From: an uncultured Selenomonadaceae bacterium
GTDB lineage: Bacteria > Bacillota > Negativicutes > Selenomonadales > Selenomonadaceae
DNA length: 40,282 nt
Assembly (NCBI GenBank): GCA_905234195.1
Contig: CAJOFR010000019.1
Span: forward strand, 1-40,282
Reading direction: 5' to 3'
Shown: in pieces, positions 15,093 through 22,759 of the stretch
Layout: each line of letters begins with the position of its first letter
Numbering within the stretch: the stretch's first letter is position 1
Program-made: the position numbers and the translations under genes
The notes under the pieces: generated by a model
Told to the model about the DNA's origin: nothing
Databases searched by the model: none
What the model saw: the letters and a program-made list of their open reading frames with translations, nothing else

Positions 15093-16459
15093 TCAACGTG
15101 CAAATATCGCTTAACACGGCGGAAATAAGTCGCGAAGGATTCAGCACAGGATTAATCGTCGGTGCACATGCGCATACCTTAGGCAGGGTGCAAACATATA
15201 CTTCGCTTGACGGAATGATGAATGACGGGTTCACGGTAGCTGACCCGATTTTTCAAGCGGCGAATGATTATTTCGCGCAGATACCGAAACCGAAACACGT
15301 AAAAATCGGCAGACAGAAATGCGCAGTCGAACTTACAGTTGCAGATATTGAAGAGACGGAAACTTATTCCGTGTTTACTTTAACAAAGGACAGCGCGGGA
15401 AATGTTACGACGCTTGCTTATCGTTATAAAAACGTTGGGTACACCGATGTTGAAGATATTTTGACGGGGATAGCGAACTTGATTTTGGCGGACGCGGACG
15501 CGGTTGTTAATCCGGTGATAGGTGGCGGCACGCTGACTTTAGGTGCAAAGGCGGGAAAAGATTTTGCGATAAAAGTTTCGGACAATCTTTCGACACGTGC
15601 TTTAACTTCAACAGAGGCAATTGCAAAGACAATGGCAGAAATTGTAGCTGAAGACAATGATTTTTACGGAATCATGCTTATGAGCCGCAGACAAATTGAT
15701 ATAATGGCGATGGCGGCTTGGACGGAGGCACATACTAAAATTTTTGGCACGGCAATAAACGAAGACGGAGCAAAGGACGCCTCGTCAATGACTGACACGG
15801 GATATTTATTACAGAAAAATAATTATTTCCGTACGTTTTGGTTTTATCATCAAGACGCAGAGAATGATTATCCCGAATGTGCAGTTATGGCAAGATGTTT
15901 TTCGATTTTACCAGGTGGCGAAACGTGGGCTAATAAGCGGCTGGCGGGCGTCACGCCGTCACAGCTCACAGAAACTGAATACCTGTCAATCACCTACAAG
16001 AACGGGAATACGTTTGAAAAATTCCGCAATATCTCGATAACTCAAAACGGGAAGACGGCGGCAGGAGAATGGATAGACGTTATTCGATTCAGAGATTGGT
16101 TGGTAGAGGAAATTTCCAATCGGATATTTACTTTGCTGGTAAACAATGACAAAATACCGTACACGGACGCGGGAATAACGCGGGTTGAAGCGCAGATAAG
16201 GTCGGCTTTGGAGCTTGGGCAAGCTCGCGGGGGTATCGCGCCTACCGAATACGATGAAAACCACAACAGGAATTTAGGATTTACAGTAACGGTTCCTCTT
16301 TCGTCGCAAATTTCATTCGGGCAAAAGGCAAGTCGAATTTTAGAGGACGTCGAATTTACAGCAAGACTGGCGGGAGCAATTCACTGCGTCGAAGTTAGAG
16401 GCAATTTAACTTACGACAATTTGATTGTAGACAGGCTGGCAACAGGAGGGGTAGCGTGA
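15071..16459 (+). CDS. Tail sheath protein, DUF3383 type
   Basis: The 462-residue contractile sheath subunit. It begins ANIDRIVNVQISLNTAEISR, contains GFSTGLIVGAH and a C-terminal IRSALELGQARGGIAPTEYD, which fit DUF3383 sheath-like proteins. RBS AGGAGGGAG. The next gene encodes the tube, giving the sheath-tube order of myoviruses. This gene pair establishes a contractile tail. Confidence 0.88.
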   Translation: MANIDRIVNVQISLNTAEISREGFSTGLIVGAHAHTLGRVQTYTSLDGMMNDGFTVADPIFQAANDYFAQIPKPKHVKIGRQKCAVELTVADIEETETYSVFTLTKDSAGNVTTLAYRYKNVGYTDVEDILTGIANLILADADAVVNPVIGGGTLTLGAKAGKDFAIKVSDNLSTRALTSTEAIAKTMAEIVAEDNDFYGIMLMSRRQIDIMAMAAWTEAHTKIFGTAINEDGAKDASSMTDTGYLLQKNNYFRTFWFYHQDAENDYPECAVMARCFSILPGGETWANKRLAGVTPSQLTETEYLSITYKNGNTFEKFRNISITQNGKTAAGEWIDVIRFRDWLVEEISNRIFTLLVNNDKIPYTDAGITRVEAQIRSALELGQARGGIAPTEYDENHNRNLGFTVTVPLSSQISFGQKASRILEDVEFTARLAGAIHCVEVRGNLTYDNLIVDRLATGGVA

Positions 16460-16923
16460 TGATATTTGATTTACAGAGATTCGGGCAAGTTTTGACGTAT
16501 GACCCCAAAAAAGTTACAGTGTCGTTTGGTACGCATCAGATAACGGGCTTTAGCGAAGATGATTTTTTGAGTTTGGAGCCGTCGGGTGAAGGCGTGCAAA
16601 AAGTCACCGGTGTAGACGGTGAAGTAGGACGTTCGCTTGACCCGAATGAAACTTTTCATATCACAATTCATTTGGCGTCAACGTCGAAATCGAATAAGCA
16701 CTTGAGTGAAGTTTATAACCTTGACAAGAAAACCGGTCGTGGAATGTATGACTTCATGATAAAAGATTTAAGCGGGAGCACGTTATTTCATGCAGAGCAA
16801 GCTTGGATTACAAATTTTCCTTCAGCTGATATGGGGAAAACAATATCAACGTATGATTGGGAGTTTGACACTGGAAAAGTCGAAGACCCAATTATAGGCG
16901 GAGCGGAAGGAGACGATAATTAA
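16459..16923 (+). CDS. Tail tube protein, DUF3277 type
   Basis: A 154-residue protein with DUF3277-like features: DPKKVTVSFGTHQITGFSED, ETFHITIHLASTSKSNKHLS, and FHAEQAWITNFPSADMGK. It builds the rigid inner tube inside the sheath. It begins MIFDLQRFG, a short N-terminal tag that I associate with some Firmicute phage structural proteins. ATG 16459 follows GGAGGGG; GTG 16456 is an alternative. Confidence 0.85.
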   Translation: MIFDLQRFGQVLTYDPKKVTVSFGTHQITGFSEDDFLSLEPSGEGVQKVTGVDGEVGRSLDPNETFHITIHLASTSKSNKHLSEVYNLDKKTGRGMYDFMIKDLSGSTLFHAEQAWITNFPSADMGKTISTYDWEFDTGKVEDPIIGGAEGDDN

Positions 16924-17456
16924 TGGCGCGTGATATATTCGCAAGGAAGAAAATCATTTTCGGCAATGATGTTTTTTATGTCCAGCAATATCCGCCTTTT
17001 GAAGGGATAAGGGTTTTAGGTGAACTGCAAAAGGTGATTTTGCCGGCGATAGGCGGAGCGGCGATTGGCTTTAGCGAACACGGTTTTGGCGAAGGTATTG
17101 CAGGTAGCTTGTTGAATATTTCGGACAATCTTGACGCGGATAAGGTAGAAACTCTTTCGAGAATGCTTTTAAATCCAAAATATGTCGCTGTAGATATAGG
17201 CGGTACAGGTGACAGGAACAAATTTAAGCAGTTGGACGAAGACACGATAGCCGAAATTTTCACCGGCAGATATATTGACATGATAATTTTGATGATAAAG
17301 ATAGCGAAAGAAAATTTCGCGGATTTTACTCAGCTCTGCGGAATCCCAACTGGCGTTGCAAGAGGCATAGAAAACGTAATAGCGCAATTCCAGGAGAGCT
17401 TGACGCAGAGTTTGAACGGCAACTTTTCATCTACAGAGCAATCGACGCAGGAATAG
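16923..17456 (+). CDS. Tail assembly chaperone
   Basis: A 177-residue protein at the standard position between tube and tape measure genes, starting in a TAATG overlap. The sequence has a beta-rich start, a helical core (AIGFSEHGFGEGIAGSLLNI), GRYIDMIILMIKIAKENFAD and a polar C-terminus (SLNGNFSSTEQSTQE). The -1 frame remains open past its stop and encodes a conserved-looking extension, as in G/GT pairs. Chaperones of this type coat the tape measure during assembly. Confidence 0.75.
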   Translation: MARDIFARKKIIFGNDVFYVQQYPPFEGIRVLGELQKVILPAIGGAAIGFSEHGFGEGIAGSLLNISDNLDADKVETLSRMLLNPKYVAVDIGGTGDRNKFKQLDEDTIAEIFTGRYIDMIILMIKIAKENFADFTQLCGIPTGVARGIENVIAQFQESLTQSLNGNFSSTEQSTQE

Positions 17457-17605
17457 TTTCATGGCTTGACGTCAAAGAAGGCAACGTAACTTTAACGGAG
17501 CTTGTAAGAATCAACAATTACTTAGACTTTAAAGCCGACGTGAAATATTTCGCCGAGTTTGACGAAGTAGAAAAGATGAAGAAAGAATCAAGGCGCAGGT
17601 GGTAG
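17396..17605 (+). CDS. Second tail chaperone segment, probably made by -1 frameshift
   Basis: In the -1 frame relative to the chaperone gene, the DNA encodes ELDAEFERQLFIYRAIDAGI, then VSWLDVKEGNVTLTELVRIN, then NYLDFKADVKYFAEFDEVEK, ending in TAG 17603-17605, 2 bp before the tape measure ATG. No ATG, GTG or TTG begins this segment, so it is likely a frameshift extension as in lambda GT. The only strict X-XXY-YYZ heptamer in the right phase is AAATTTC at 17312-17318, which seems early. The true shift site is uncertain. Confidence 0.65.
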   Translation, partial: ELDAEFERQLFIYRAIDAGIVSWLDVKEGNVTLTELVRINNYLDFKADVKYFAEFDEVEKMKKESRRRW

Positions 17606-17607
17606 TC

Positions 17608-17994
17608 ATGGCGGGAACAGCACGCGAACTTGTGACGAAGGTTACGTTTAATGTTGATAACGCAAGCTTGAAACGTACACAAGGCGCGATAACAGATTTA
17701 AAAAAGGAACTAGAGCGGCTTGGTTCAGCTGTGGATAAGTCGGTAAATAGTTCGTTGGTAAAAGTTCGGCAGAATGTTACCAAAACTTCAATGGAGATTG
17801 ACAAATTAAAACAGAAGCTTGATAGTTTGAAAATTAAAGACGTCAATGCAAAAAGCGACGGCGGGAATCGTGGCGGCTTAAAAAGCATGACAGTCAATAA
17901 TCTGAAAGCCACAATCACCAATTTAAACGCAAAAGCGAGCAATGTTGGGGTTAAAGGCACGAAAGTTATCGTTGACGGATTCAAACTCGAATAA
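17608..17994 (+). CDS. Tape measure protein, N-terminal part (frame broken)
   Basis: ATG 17608 follows AGGTGG by 7 nt and 2 bp after the chaperone extension. The 128 residues (GTARELVTKVTFNVDNASLK, then coiled coil to about residue 75) are a standard tape measure N-terminus. The frame ends at TAA 17992-17994 just where the first copy of a 120-bp repeat lacks two bases. Adding the two bases joins it to the frame continuing at 17995, giving a 960-residue protein. Confidence 0.75.
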   Translation: MAGTARELVTKVTFNVDNASLKRTQGAITDLKKELERLGSAVDKSVNSSLVKVRQNVTKTSMEIDKLKQKLDSLKIKDVNAKSDGGNRGGLKSMTVNNLKATITNLNAKASNVGVKGTKVIVDGFKLE

Positions 17995-18140
17995 AGACAA
18001 AACTGAAAGTATCACCAACTTGAAAGCCACAATCACCAATTTAAACGCAAAAGCGAGCAATGTTGGGGTTAAAGGCACGAAAGTTATCGTTGACGGATTC
18101 AAACTGCCGAATAAAGACAAAACTGAAAGTATCACCAACT
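17903..18140 (+). repeat. Tandem 118/120-bp duplication in the tape measure gene
   Basis: Unit 1 (17903-18020, 118 bp) and unit 2 (18021-18140, 120 bp) are identical except that AAACTGCCGAAT in unit 2 reads AAACTCGAAT in unit 1. A third unit begins at 18141 but diverges after about 22 bp. Each 120-bp unit encodes 40 residues beginning LKATITNLNAKASNVGVKG. Confidence 0.95.
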
Positions 18141-20488
18141 TGAAAGCCACAATCACCAATTTGACTGCAAGAGCAAGCAACGCGCAACTGAAGGCAACGA
18201 AAGTGGACGCGAAGTCGAACATAGCAAAGATAACTTCCAGTCAAACGGAAGTAAAAGGCGGCAACGTAAGTGTAGCAGATTTAAAATTGCCGGCGATAGA
18301 TGTAAGCGACGTAAATTTGAGAAATTTGCGTGTCATGCATGCTGACAGGGTTTATATCAAAGGGAATATCAGCGGCGGTGGCGGTTCAGGCGGTGGCGGC
18401 GGCGGTTCAGACGATGATGAAAACACGCCGTCAATCGCAGATTTGGGCTCGAATTTAGCGGCGGGCGGAGCGGCGGCGACTGCTGTTGGAATGGCGATGA
18501 TGGCTCCTACCGCTTACGGCTTGAAAATAGCTATGGACTACGACGCTATAATGTCAATGGTGAAGGCGAAGGCGACGACGGGAATGTCGGAGGAAGACGC
18601 GGCGGCGGCTATGAAAAATCTGGACGAATACGCAAGATATATCGGAACCACGACGAGATTCACTGATATACAAGCGGCACAGGCGACGAATTATGCGGCG
18701 TCTATGGGTTGGAAGACAGAAGAAATTACAGGCGGCGGCTTGAAAGGCGCGGTAGATTTAGCAATAGCAGGACAAGAGGACGTAGCTTTAACGACCAAAA
18801 TTATCGCACAAACTCTGAATGCTTTGCACATGACGGCAAGCGACGCGCCAAAATTGGCGGACGCGATGGCGGCGGCTGTTTCCAATTCAAGTGCGACAAT
18901 AAAAGAATTGGGAGTAGCTTTCGGATATGCGGCGAATGTAGCGGGCAATCTCGGTTATTCTGAAAAGGATTTAATATACGCGCTCAGCTTGATGATGAAC
19001 TCGGGTGTAAACGGTTCAAAAGCCGGCACAGCTTTTCAGACAATCGCAACGAGAATGGCAACTAATCACAAGGCAACTGCAAGGGCAATGGCGATTCTCG
19101 GCATTGACATGAAAAAAGTTGATGAAAATGGAAACGTCGTCATGAAACCTCTTATGGAACTTATAGATGAGGGGCGAGCAAAATTTACTGAAGTCGACCC
19201 CGAAAGAAATTTGGCTATGATAGAGGAGTTGACAGGTTCAAAGGCTACAGATAAGAAAAAGGCGTTGGCTATTCTCACAAAAATAAAAGAAAGTGGCGGG
19301 AAAATTACCGAAGACCTAGATATGGAATTTGCCAATGCGTTTGGCGGTTTGTGGCACATGGGCGGCGCGCTTGCCTTGTTCACGGGGCCCGAAGAGCGAA
19401 AAGAAATAATAAAAAACGCGATAATTAACAGCGAAGGTGCGGCGGCGAAAATGGCGGAAACTACGCAAGACAACTTGCCAGGTTCACTCGTTTTGTTACA
19501 ATCGGCGATAGACGCGTTGGCACATCAGATAGGAGATATTTTCTCGCCTATTTTGAAAGACTTAGCTGACACGCTTACACCGATAATCAGAAGTATAGGC
19601 GAATTTGCGAAGGAACATCCGAAATTAACGGCGGCGATTTTCGGTACGGTGACAGCTGTTGGTGCGCTGTTAGTCGTGCTTGGTTCTTTGGGAATGTTGG
19701 TTGGCAATATCATGCAGTTGGTTCCGGTATTTACGGCTTTGGGCGGATTATTGGGCGCGGGCGGCTGGAGCGGATTATTCGCGGGTATGGCGGCGTCGAT
19801 ACGAGCTTTGTTGACGACGCTTTTGACGCCGTTCGCTTTTTTAGGCGGAAAGATAAAAGCGTTAATAATGACATTACTCACGCCTGTGCGGGCAGTTGCT
19901 AATTTGTTGGCAATAATTTTTAGAGCTACGATTGGTGAATGGCTCACGGCGCGGTTACCTCTGATAACGCAATTTTTGAGGACGATAGTTGCGGCTTTAG
20001 GCGGACCCATAATGGTGGCGATTTTGGCTTTGGGCGCGGCTTTATACTATGTTTATAATCACTGGGAAGAAGTGAAAGCATCGTTTGCTGAAAGTCTGCC
20101 TGAACTGGAGGCGGCAATTAATAAAATCAAGTATGCGTGGGAATCGATACAGCCGGCGGTTGATACTGCGGCGTCAGTAATTTCATATTTGGTTGACTTA
20201 ATCGGCAAGGGCTTAGTTTTTGCGATAGAAATAATGTGGAAAGCGGCAGTAAAAGCTTTTGGCGCGCTTGCTGAAGTGATAAACACGGCGGCTTGGGCTT
20301 TTAACGGGATAAAAGAATTTTTCGGGAATACAGCGAAGGCGGCGGCTAATCAAGCGACAAGCAATTATAGTTCGCCGAGTTACAACTATAATACTTACGA
20401 GCAGAATAATCAGTTTTCGGGATATAGTCCGGGACAAGCGGCAGATTTTGTACGCAATTCAATGCCGACAGCATATGCTAATCGTTGA
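17942..20488 (+). CDS. Tape measure protein, main part (TP901-type core)
   Basis: The frame carries the rest of the tape measure: repeat units, a GGGGSGGGGGGS linker (near 18376-18411) and a TP901-1-like tape measure core (YDAIMSMVKAKATTGMSEED, TRFTDIQAAQATNYAASMGW, SGVNGSKAGTAFQTIATRMA). Hydrophobic segments follow (GTVTAVGALLVVLGSLGMLV) and a Tyr/Asn-rich tail. The formal ATG 17942 has no RBS and lies inside repeat unit 1, so it is probably not a natural start. It sets tail length and occupies the tube lumen. Confidence 0.85.
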   Translation: MLGLKARKLSLTDSNSNKDKTESITNLKATITNLNAKASNVGVKGTKVIVDGFKLPNKDKTESITNLKATITNLTARASNAQLKATKVDAKSNIAKITSSQTEVKGGNVSVADLKLPAIDVSDVNLRNLRVMHADRVYIKGNISGGGGSGGGGGGSDDDENTPSIADLGSNLAAGGAAATAVGMAMMAPTAYGLKIAMDYDAIMSMVKAKATTGMSEEDAAAAMKNLDEYARYIGTTTRFTDIQAAQATNYAASMGWKTEEITGGGLKGAVDLAIAGQEDVALTTKIIAQTLNALHMTASDAPKLADAMAAAVSNSSATIKELGVAFGYAANVAGNLGYSEKDLIYALSLMMNSGVNGSKAGTAFQTIATRMATNHKATARAMAILGIDMKKVDENGNVVMKPLMELIDEGRAKFTEVDPERNLAMIEELTGSKATDKKKALAILTKIKESGGKITEDLDMEFANAFGGLWHMGGALALFTGPEERKEIIKNAIINSEGAAAKMAETTQDNLPGSLVLLQSAIDALAHQIGDIFSPILKDLADTLTPIIRSIGEFAKEHPKLTAAIFGTVTAVGALLVVLGSLGMLVGNIMQLVPVFTALGGLLGAGGWSGLFAGMAASIRALLTTLLTPFAFLGGKIKALIMTLLTPVRAVANLLAIIFRATIGEWLTARLPLITQFLRTIVAALGGPIMVAILALGAALYYVYNHWEEVKASFAESLPELEAAINKIKYAWESIQPAVDTAASVISYLVDLIGKGLVFAIEIMWKAAVKAFGALAEVINTAAWAFNGIKEFFGNTAKAAANQATSNYSSPSYNYNTYEQNNQFSGYSPGQAADFVRNSMPTAYANR

Positions 20489-20489
20489 C

Positions 20490-20518
20490 TTGATTTAGTG
20501 TTTTAAAAACGATAAAAT
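20490..20518 (+). promoter_or_regulatory. Promoter of the hicAB module
   Basis: TTGATT (20490-20495), a 17-bp spacer and TAAAAT (20513-20518) start at the tape measure stop codon and lie 20 bp before the hicA ATG. Confidence 0.6.
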
Positions 20519-20538
20519 AGGTGCGGGGAGCGATAAAA

Positions 20539-20727
20539 ATGCCGAAGGTTTCAGAGCTGATAAGAAAAGTGAAAAAAGCGGGTTGCAAGTTTGAAAGTCA
20601 AGGGACGAATCACGAATGGTGGTATAGTCCGATAACAGACAAAAAATTTCAAATACCGCGTCATCAATCTCAAGAAATCGACACAAGAACATATTATTCG
20701 ATTTTGAAACAGGCAGGGATTAGATAA
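20539..20727 (+). CDS. hicA: HicA-family mRNA interferase toxin
   Basis: A 62-residue protein, full length for HicA. It has the double-stranded RNA-binding-like fold signature KVSELIRKVKKAGCKFESQG followed by TNHEWWYSP with the catalytic histidine (H25), then IPRHQSQEIDTRTYYSILKQ. HicA cleaves mRNA in a translation-independent way. ATG 20539 follows GGGGAG by 9 nt; a GTG at 20521 would add six residues. It precedes hicB by 15 bp. Confidence 0.88.
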   Translation: MPKVSELIRKVKKAGCKFESQGTNHEWWYSPITDKKFQIPRHQSQEIDTRTYYSILKQAGIR

Positions 20728-20742
20728 AGAGGGGTGGTTTAA

Positions 20743-21099
20743 GTGAAATACGTTTATCCGGCGATATTTTACAAAGTTATTGAAGGCGGTTATTCAGTCG
20801 AGTTTCCTGATGTTGAAGGAGCAATAACTTGCGGTAAAACACTTTATGAGGCGTTAGAAATGGCGGAGGATTCACTTGCAGGAATGTTGGTTTGCTGGGA
20901 AGATTTTAAGGCGGGAAAATCGCAATATCCTATGGCGAATAGAATAGTTGACCCGACGCCGATAGAAAAAGTTGTGGTGGAGACGGACGAATATTCGACA
21001 AGTGCGTTTGTTACACTGATTAAAGTTGATACGGACGCTTACAGGAAAGAACTTGCGTCAATGCAGGTGAAAGAATCGGCGACAAAAGGTGCGGCGTAA
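20743..21099 (+). CDS. hicB: HicB-family antitoxin
   Basis: A 118-residue protein with the HicB N-terminal partial RNase H fold: YPAIFYKVIEGGYSVEFPDV, ITCGKTLYEALEMAEDSLAG. The C-terminus lacks a clear Arc/HTH repressor domain, and VVVETDEYSTSAFVTLIKVD is a strand region. The start is GTG with AGGGGTGG upstream. It neutralises HicA and may not be a strong autorepressor. Confidence 0.85.
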   Translation: MKYVYPAIFYKVIEGGYSVEFPDVEGAITCGKTLYEALEMAEDSLAGMLVCWEDFKAGKSQYPMANRIVDPTPIEKVVVETDEYSTSAFVTLIKVDTDAYRKELASMQVKESATKGAA

Positions 21100-21107
21100 A
21101 AATAAAC

Positions 21108-21138
21108 AGTACTTGCTAATAAAGGCGGGTACTTTTTT
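21108..21138 (+). terminator. Terminator after hicB
   Basis: AGTACTTGC (21108-21116) pairs with GCGGGTACT (21125-21133) including two G-T wobbles, then a T run to 21138. It closes the hicAB module 17 bp before the next tail gene start. Confidence 0.7.
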
Positions 21139-21155
21139 GTGAGAGGTGAAAAAAT

Positions 21156-22361
21156 TTGGCAACGAGACCGAAAATTCCTTACGACGTCAAAGAGCGTGCA
21201 ACAATCGGAGATTTAAAATGCGATGTTATTATCGAGAGGACGGTTAATTTAGAAAATGAAGTTACACAATATCCGGTAGAGGACGGATTTGCGATAAGCG
21301 ACCATGTTACGAGGAAACCAATAACTTTGAACATGACGGCTTTTTTCACTCCAACACCGGTAACTTTTTTTTCGGAAATAGGGAACAATCAGAATCGCCT
21401 TGCCGAAGTTTTCACCGCGTTACATGAGATTTATCGAAGAGGCGAGCCAATAACGATAAGGACAACCGACGCAATTTTCTATGATATGGTAATGACAAAT
21501 GCACCTTTACCGCGAAACGTCCGAGACGGATTGGCTTATTCAGCACAGTTATCTTTCGTGCAGGTTAGGCGAGTGTTTCAAAAGACAGAGGCTTTACCTA
21601 ATGCAGAGGCAGATGGCAAAAACGGTGAAACGGAACTAGACGCAGGGTACAGTTCGCAGACGGAAATAGGTACAGGAATAAAAGTTATTTACAATACGGC
21701 GACGACTGAAATAAACACGCTGGCAATATCTCAACCACAATCCGGAGATATTACTACCGGCAACGAGCAAAAAGCAAAAGTAGCCGCTGATTCTGTTCAT
21801 GAGAGTTTAAGCCCCGAAACAGCGGCTACGAACGGCGCAAAAGTTATTTATCCTAATCATACGGTAAGAGCTTTTACGTCGAGCCAAATAAAAACCGGAA
21901 TGCTGGAAGTTTTTTTGGAAGGGCTAATAGTGCAAGGGTATACAATAGCGTCGACGAATATCGATTCAGCAGGCGTCAAGTATTATTACTTGAAAAATCC
22001 GAAAAAAGAGTGCACGAAGATAGTTTATCCGAATGGAACGACGATAAACTTCTTAAAATCGGCTGTAGACAGCGGGCAATTGGAAAGGCGATTAAATCAG
22101 CTGAAAGGACAAGGATATGAAGTTGCATCAACCAACGCCGAAAACGGCACGACTTATTATTATTTGAAAAATCCGTCTGAAGGTAATGCTAAAATTATTT
22201 ATCCGAATGGTTCAAGTCGGGTATTCTCAAAAAGCAACGTTGACAATGGAATTTTAGACCAATTTTTAAATCAGCTGAAGGAAAACGGTTACGAAGTTGC
22301 GTCCAGTAATACCGATGAAAGCGGTACAACGTACTATTTCTTGAAAGAAAACTCGGAGTGA
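21156..22361 (+). CDS. Dit-like baseplate/tail protein with C-terminal repeats
   Basis: A 401-residue protein starting at TTG after GAGAGGTGA. Residues 1-145 resemble distal tail (Dit-like) baseplate proteins: DVIIERTVNLENEVTQYPVE, a FFSEIGNNQNRLAEVFTAL segment and LAYSAQLSFVQVRRVFQK. A polar linker leads to three tandem repeats (229-287, 288-345, 346-401). Each opens K(V/I)(I/V)YPN and closes YYYLK or YYFLK. The repeats are not part of the usual fold and could contact other baseplate parts or the cell surface. Confidence 0.7.
   Translation: MATRPKIPYDVKERATIGDLKCDVIIERTVNLENEVTQYPVEDGFAISDHVTRKPITLNMTAFFTPTPVTFFSEIGNNQNRLAEVFTALHEIYRRGEPITIRTTDAIFYDMVMTNAPLPRNVRDGLAYSAQLSFVQVRRVFQKTEALPNAEADGKNGETELDAGYSSQTEIGTGIKVIYNTATTEINTLAISQPQSGDITTGNEQKAKVAADSVHESLSPETAATNGAKVIYPNHTVRAFTSSQIKTGMLEVFLEGLIVQGYTIASTNIDSAGVKYYYLKNPKKECTKIVYPNGTTINFLKSAVDSGQLERRLNQLKGQGYEVASTNAENGTTYYYLKNPSEGNAKIIYPNGSSRVFSKSNVDNGILDQFLNQLKENGYEVASSNTDESGTTYYFLKENSE
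21840..22358 (+). repeat. Three tandem 58-59-residue coding repeats
   Basis: Units start at 21840, 22017 and 22191. Shared features are KIIYPNG, an F-x-K-S-x-V-D-x-G helix start, QLKxxGYEVASxN and TTYYYLKNP. The protein is conserved but the DNA is diverged, so the duplication is old. Confidence 0.85.
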
Positions 22362-22366
22362 TACTG

Positions 22367-22759
22367 ATGAAAATATTAGATTTGATAGACGCGAATGACT
22401 TTGTGACGTCGGCGATTTTAGATGGGGTGAATTATAAATTGCACTTCAGCTGGAATGACGGTTGCGACGAGGGATTTTGGACGATAGATTTGAGGGACAG
22501 CGGAAATTCGGATATCATACGAGGATTAAAACTGGTACCGAATTTTCCTTTGTTGAATCAGTATAGGCGATTATCGGACAAGATACCGCGAGGGGAATTT
22601 TTAGTTGGGGTAGTTAATCAGACTATGACGGTGAATCAGATGATACCGCGCGACGGATTTTCAAAGGGAACTTTTTCATTAATTTATCTACCTGCGGAGG
22701 AATTAAAAAATGTATTGGCGGAGAATGTATCGAATAGTTTTTCCGGATTTAGGATTTGA
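22367..22759 (+). CDS. Baseplate plug-like protein
   Basis: A 130-residue beta-rich protein between Dit-like and hub genes, where myoviruses of this type encode a small baseplate plug protein (DUF6983-like). Visible features are LHFSWNDGCDEGFWTIDLRD, GLKLVPNFPLLNQYRRLSD and GTFSLIYLPAEEL. ATG 22367 lies 8 nt after GGAG; a GTG at 22358 is in frame. Family assignment rests on pattern and position. Confidence 0.65.
   Translation: MKILDLIDANDFVTSAILDGVNYKLHFSWNDGCDEGFWTIDLRDSGNSDIIRGLKLVPNFPLLNQYRRLSDKIPRGEFLVGVVNQTMTVNQMIPRDGFSKGTFSLIYLPAEELKNVLAENVSNSFSGFRI

Noticed and set aside
17942-17944. ATG 17942 as the true tape measure start
   Set aside because: It lies inside repeat unit 1 with no ribosome binding site. 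The normal tape measure N-terminus with a good RBS starts at 17608, just after the chaperone extension.
17980-17996. Programmed +1 frameshift in the tape measure gene
   Set aside because: No known slippery element is present at CTCGAATAA, and the matching unit 2 shows a simple 2-nt difference, so an indel is the easier explanation.
17903-18200. Direct repeats that could suggest a CRISPR array or an iteron origin
   Set aside because: The units are 118-120 bp, adjacent without spacers, and encode in-frame coiled-coil-like residues of the tape measure protein.
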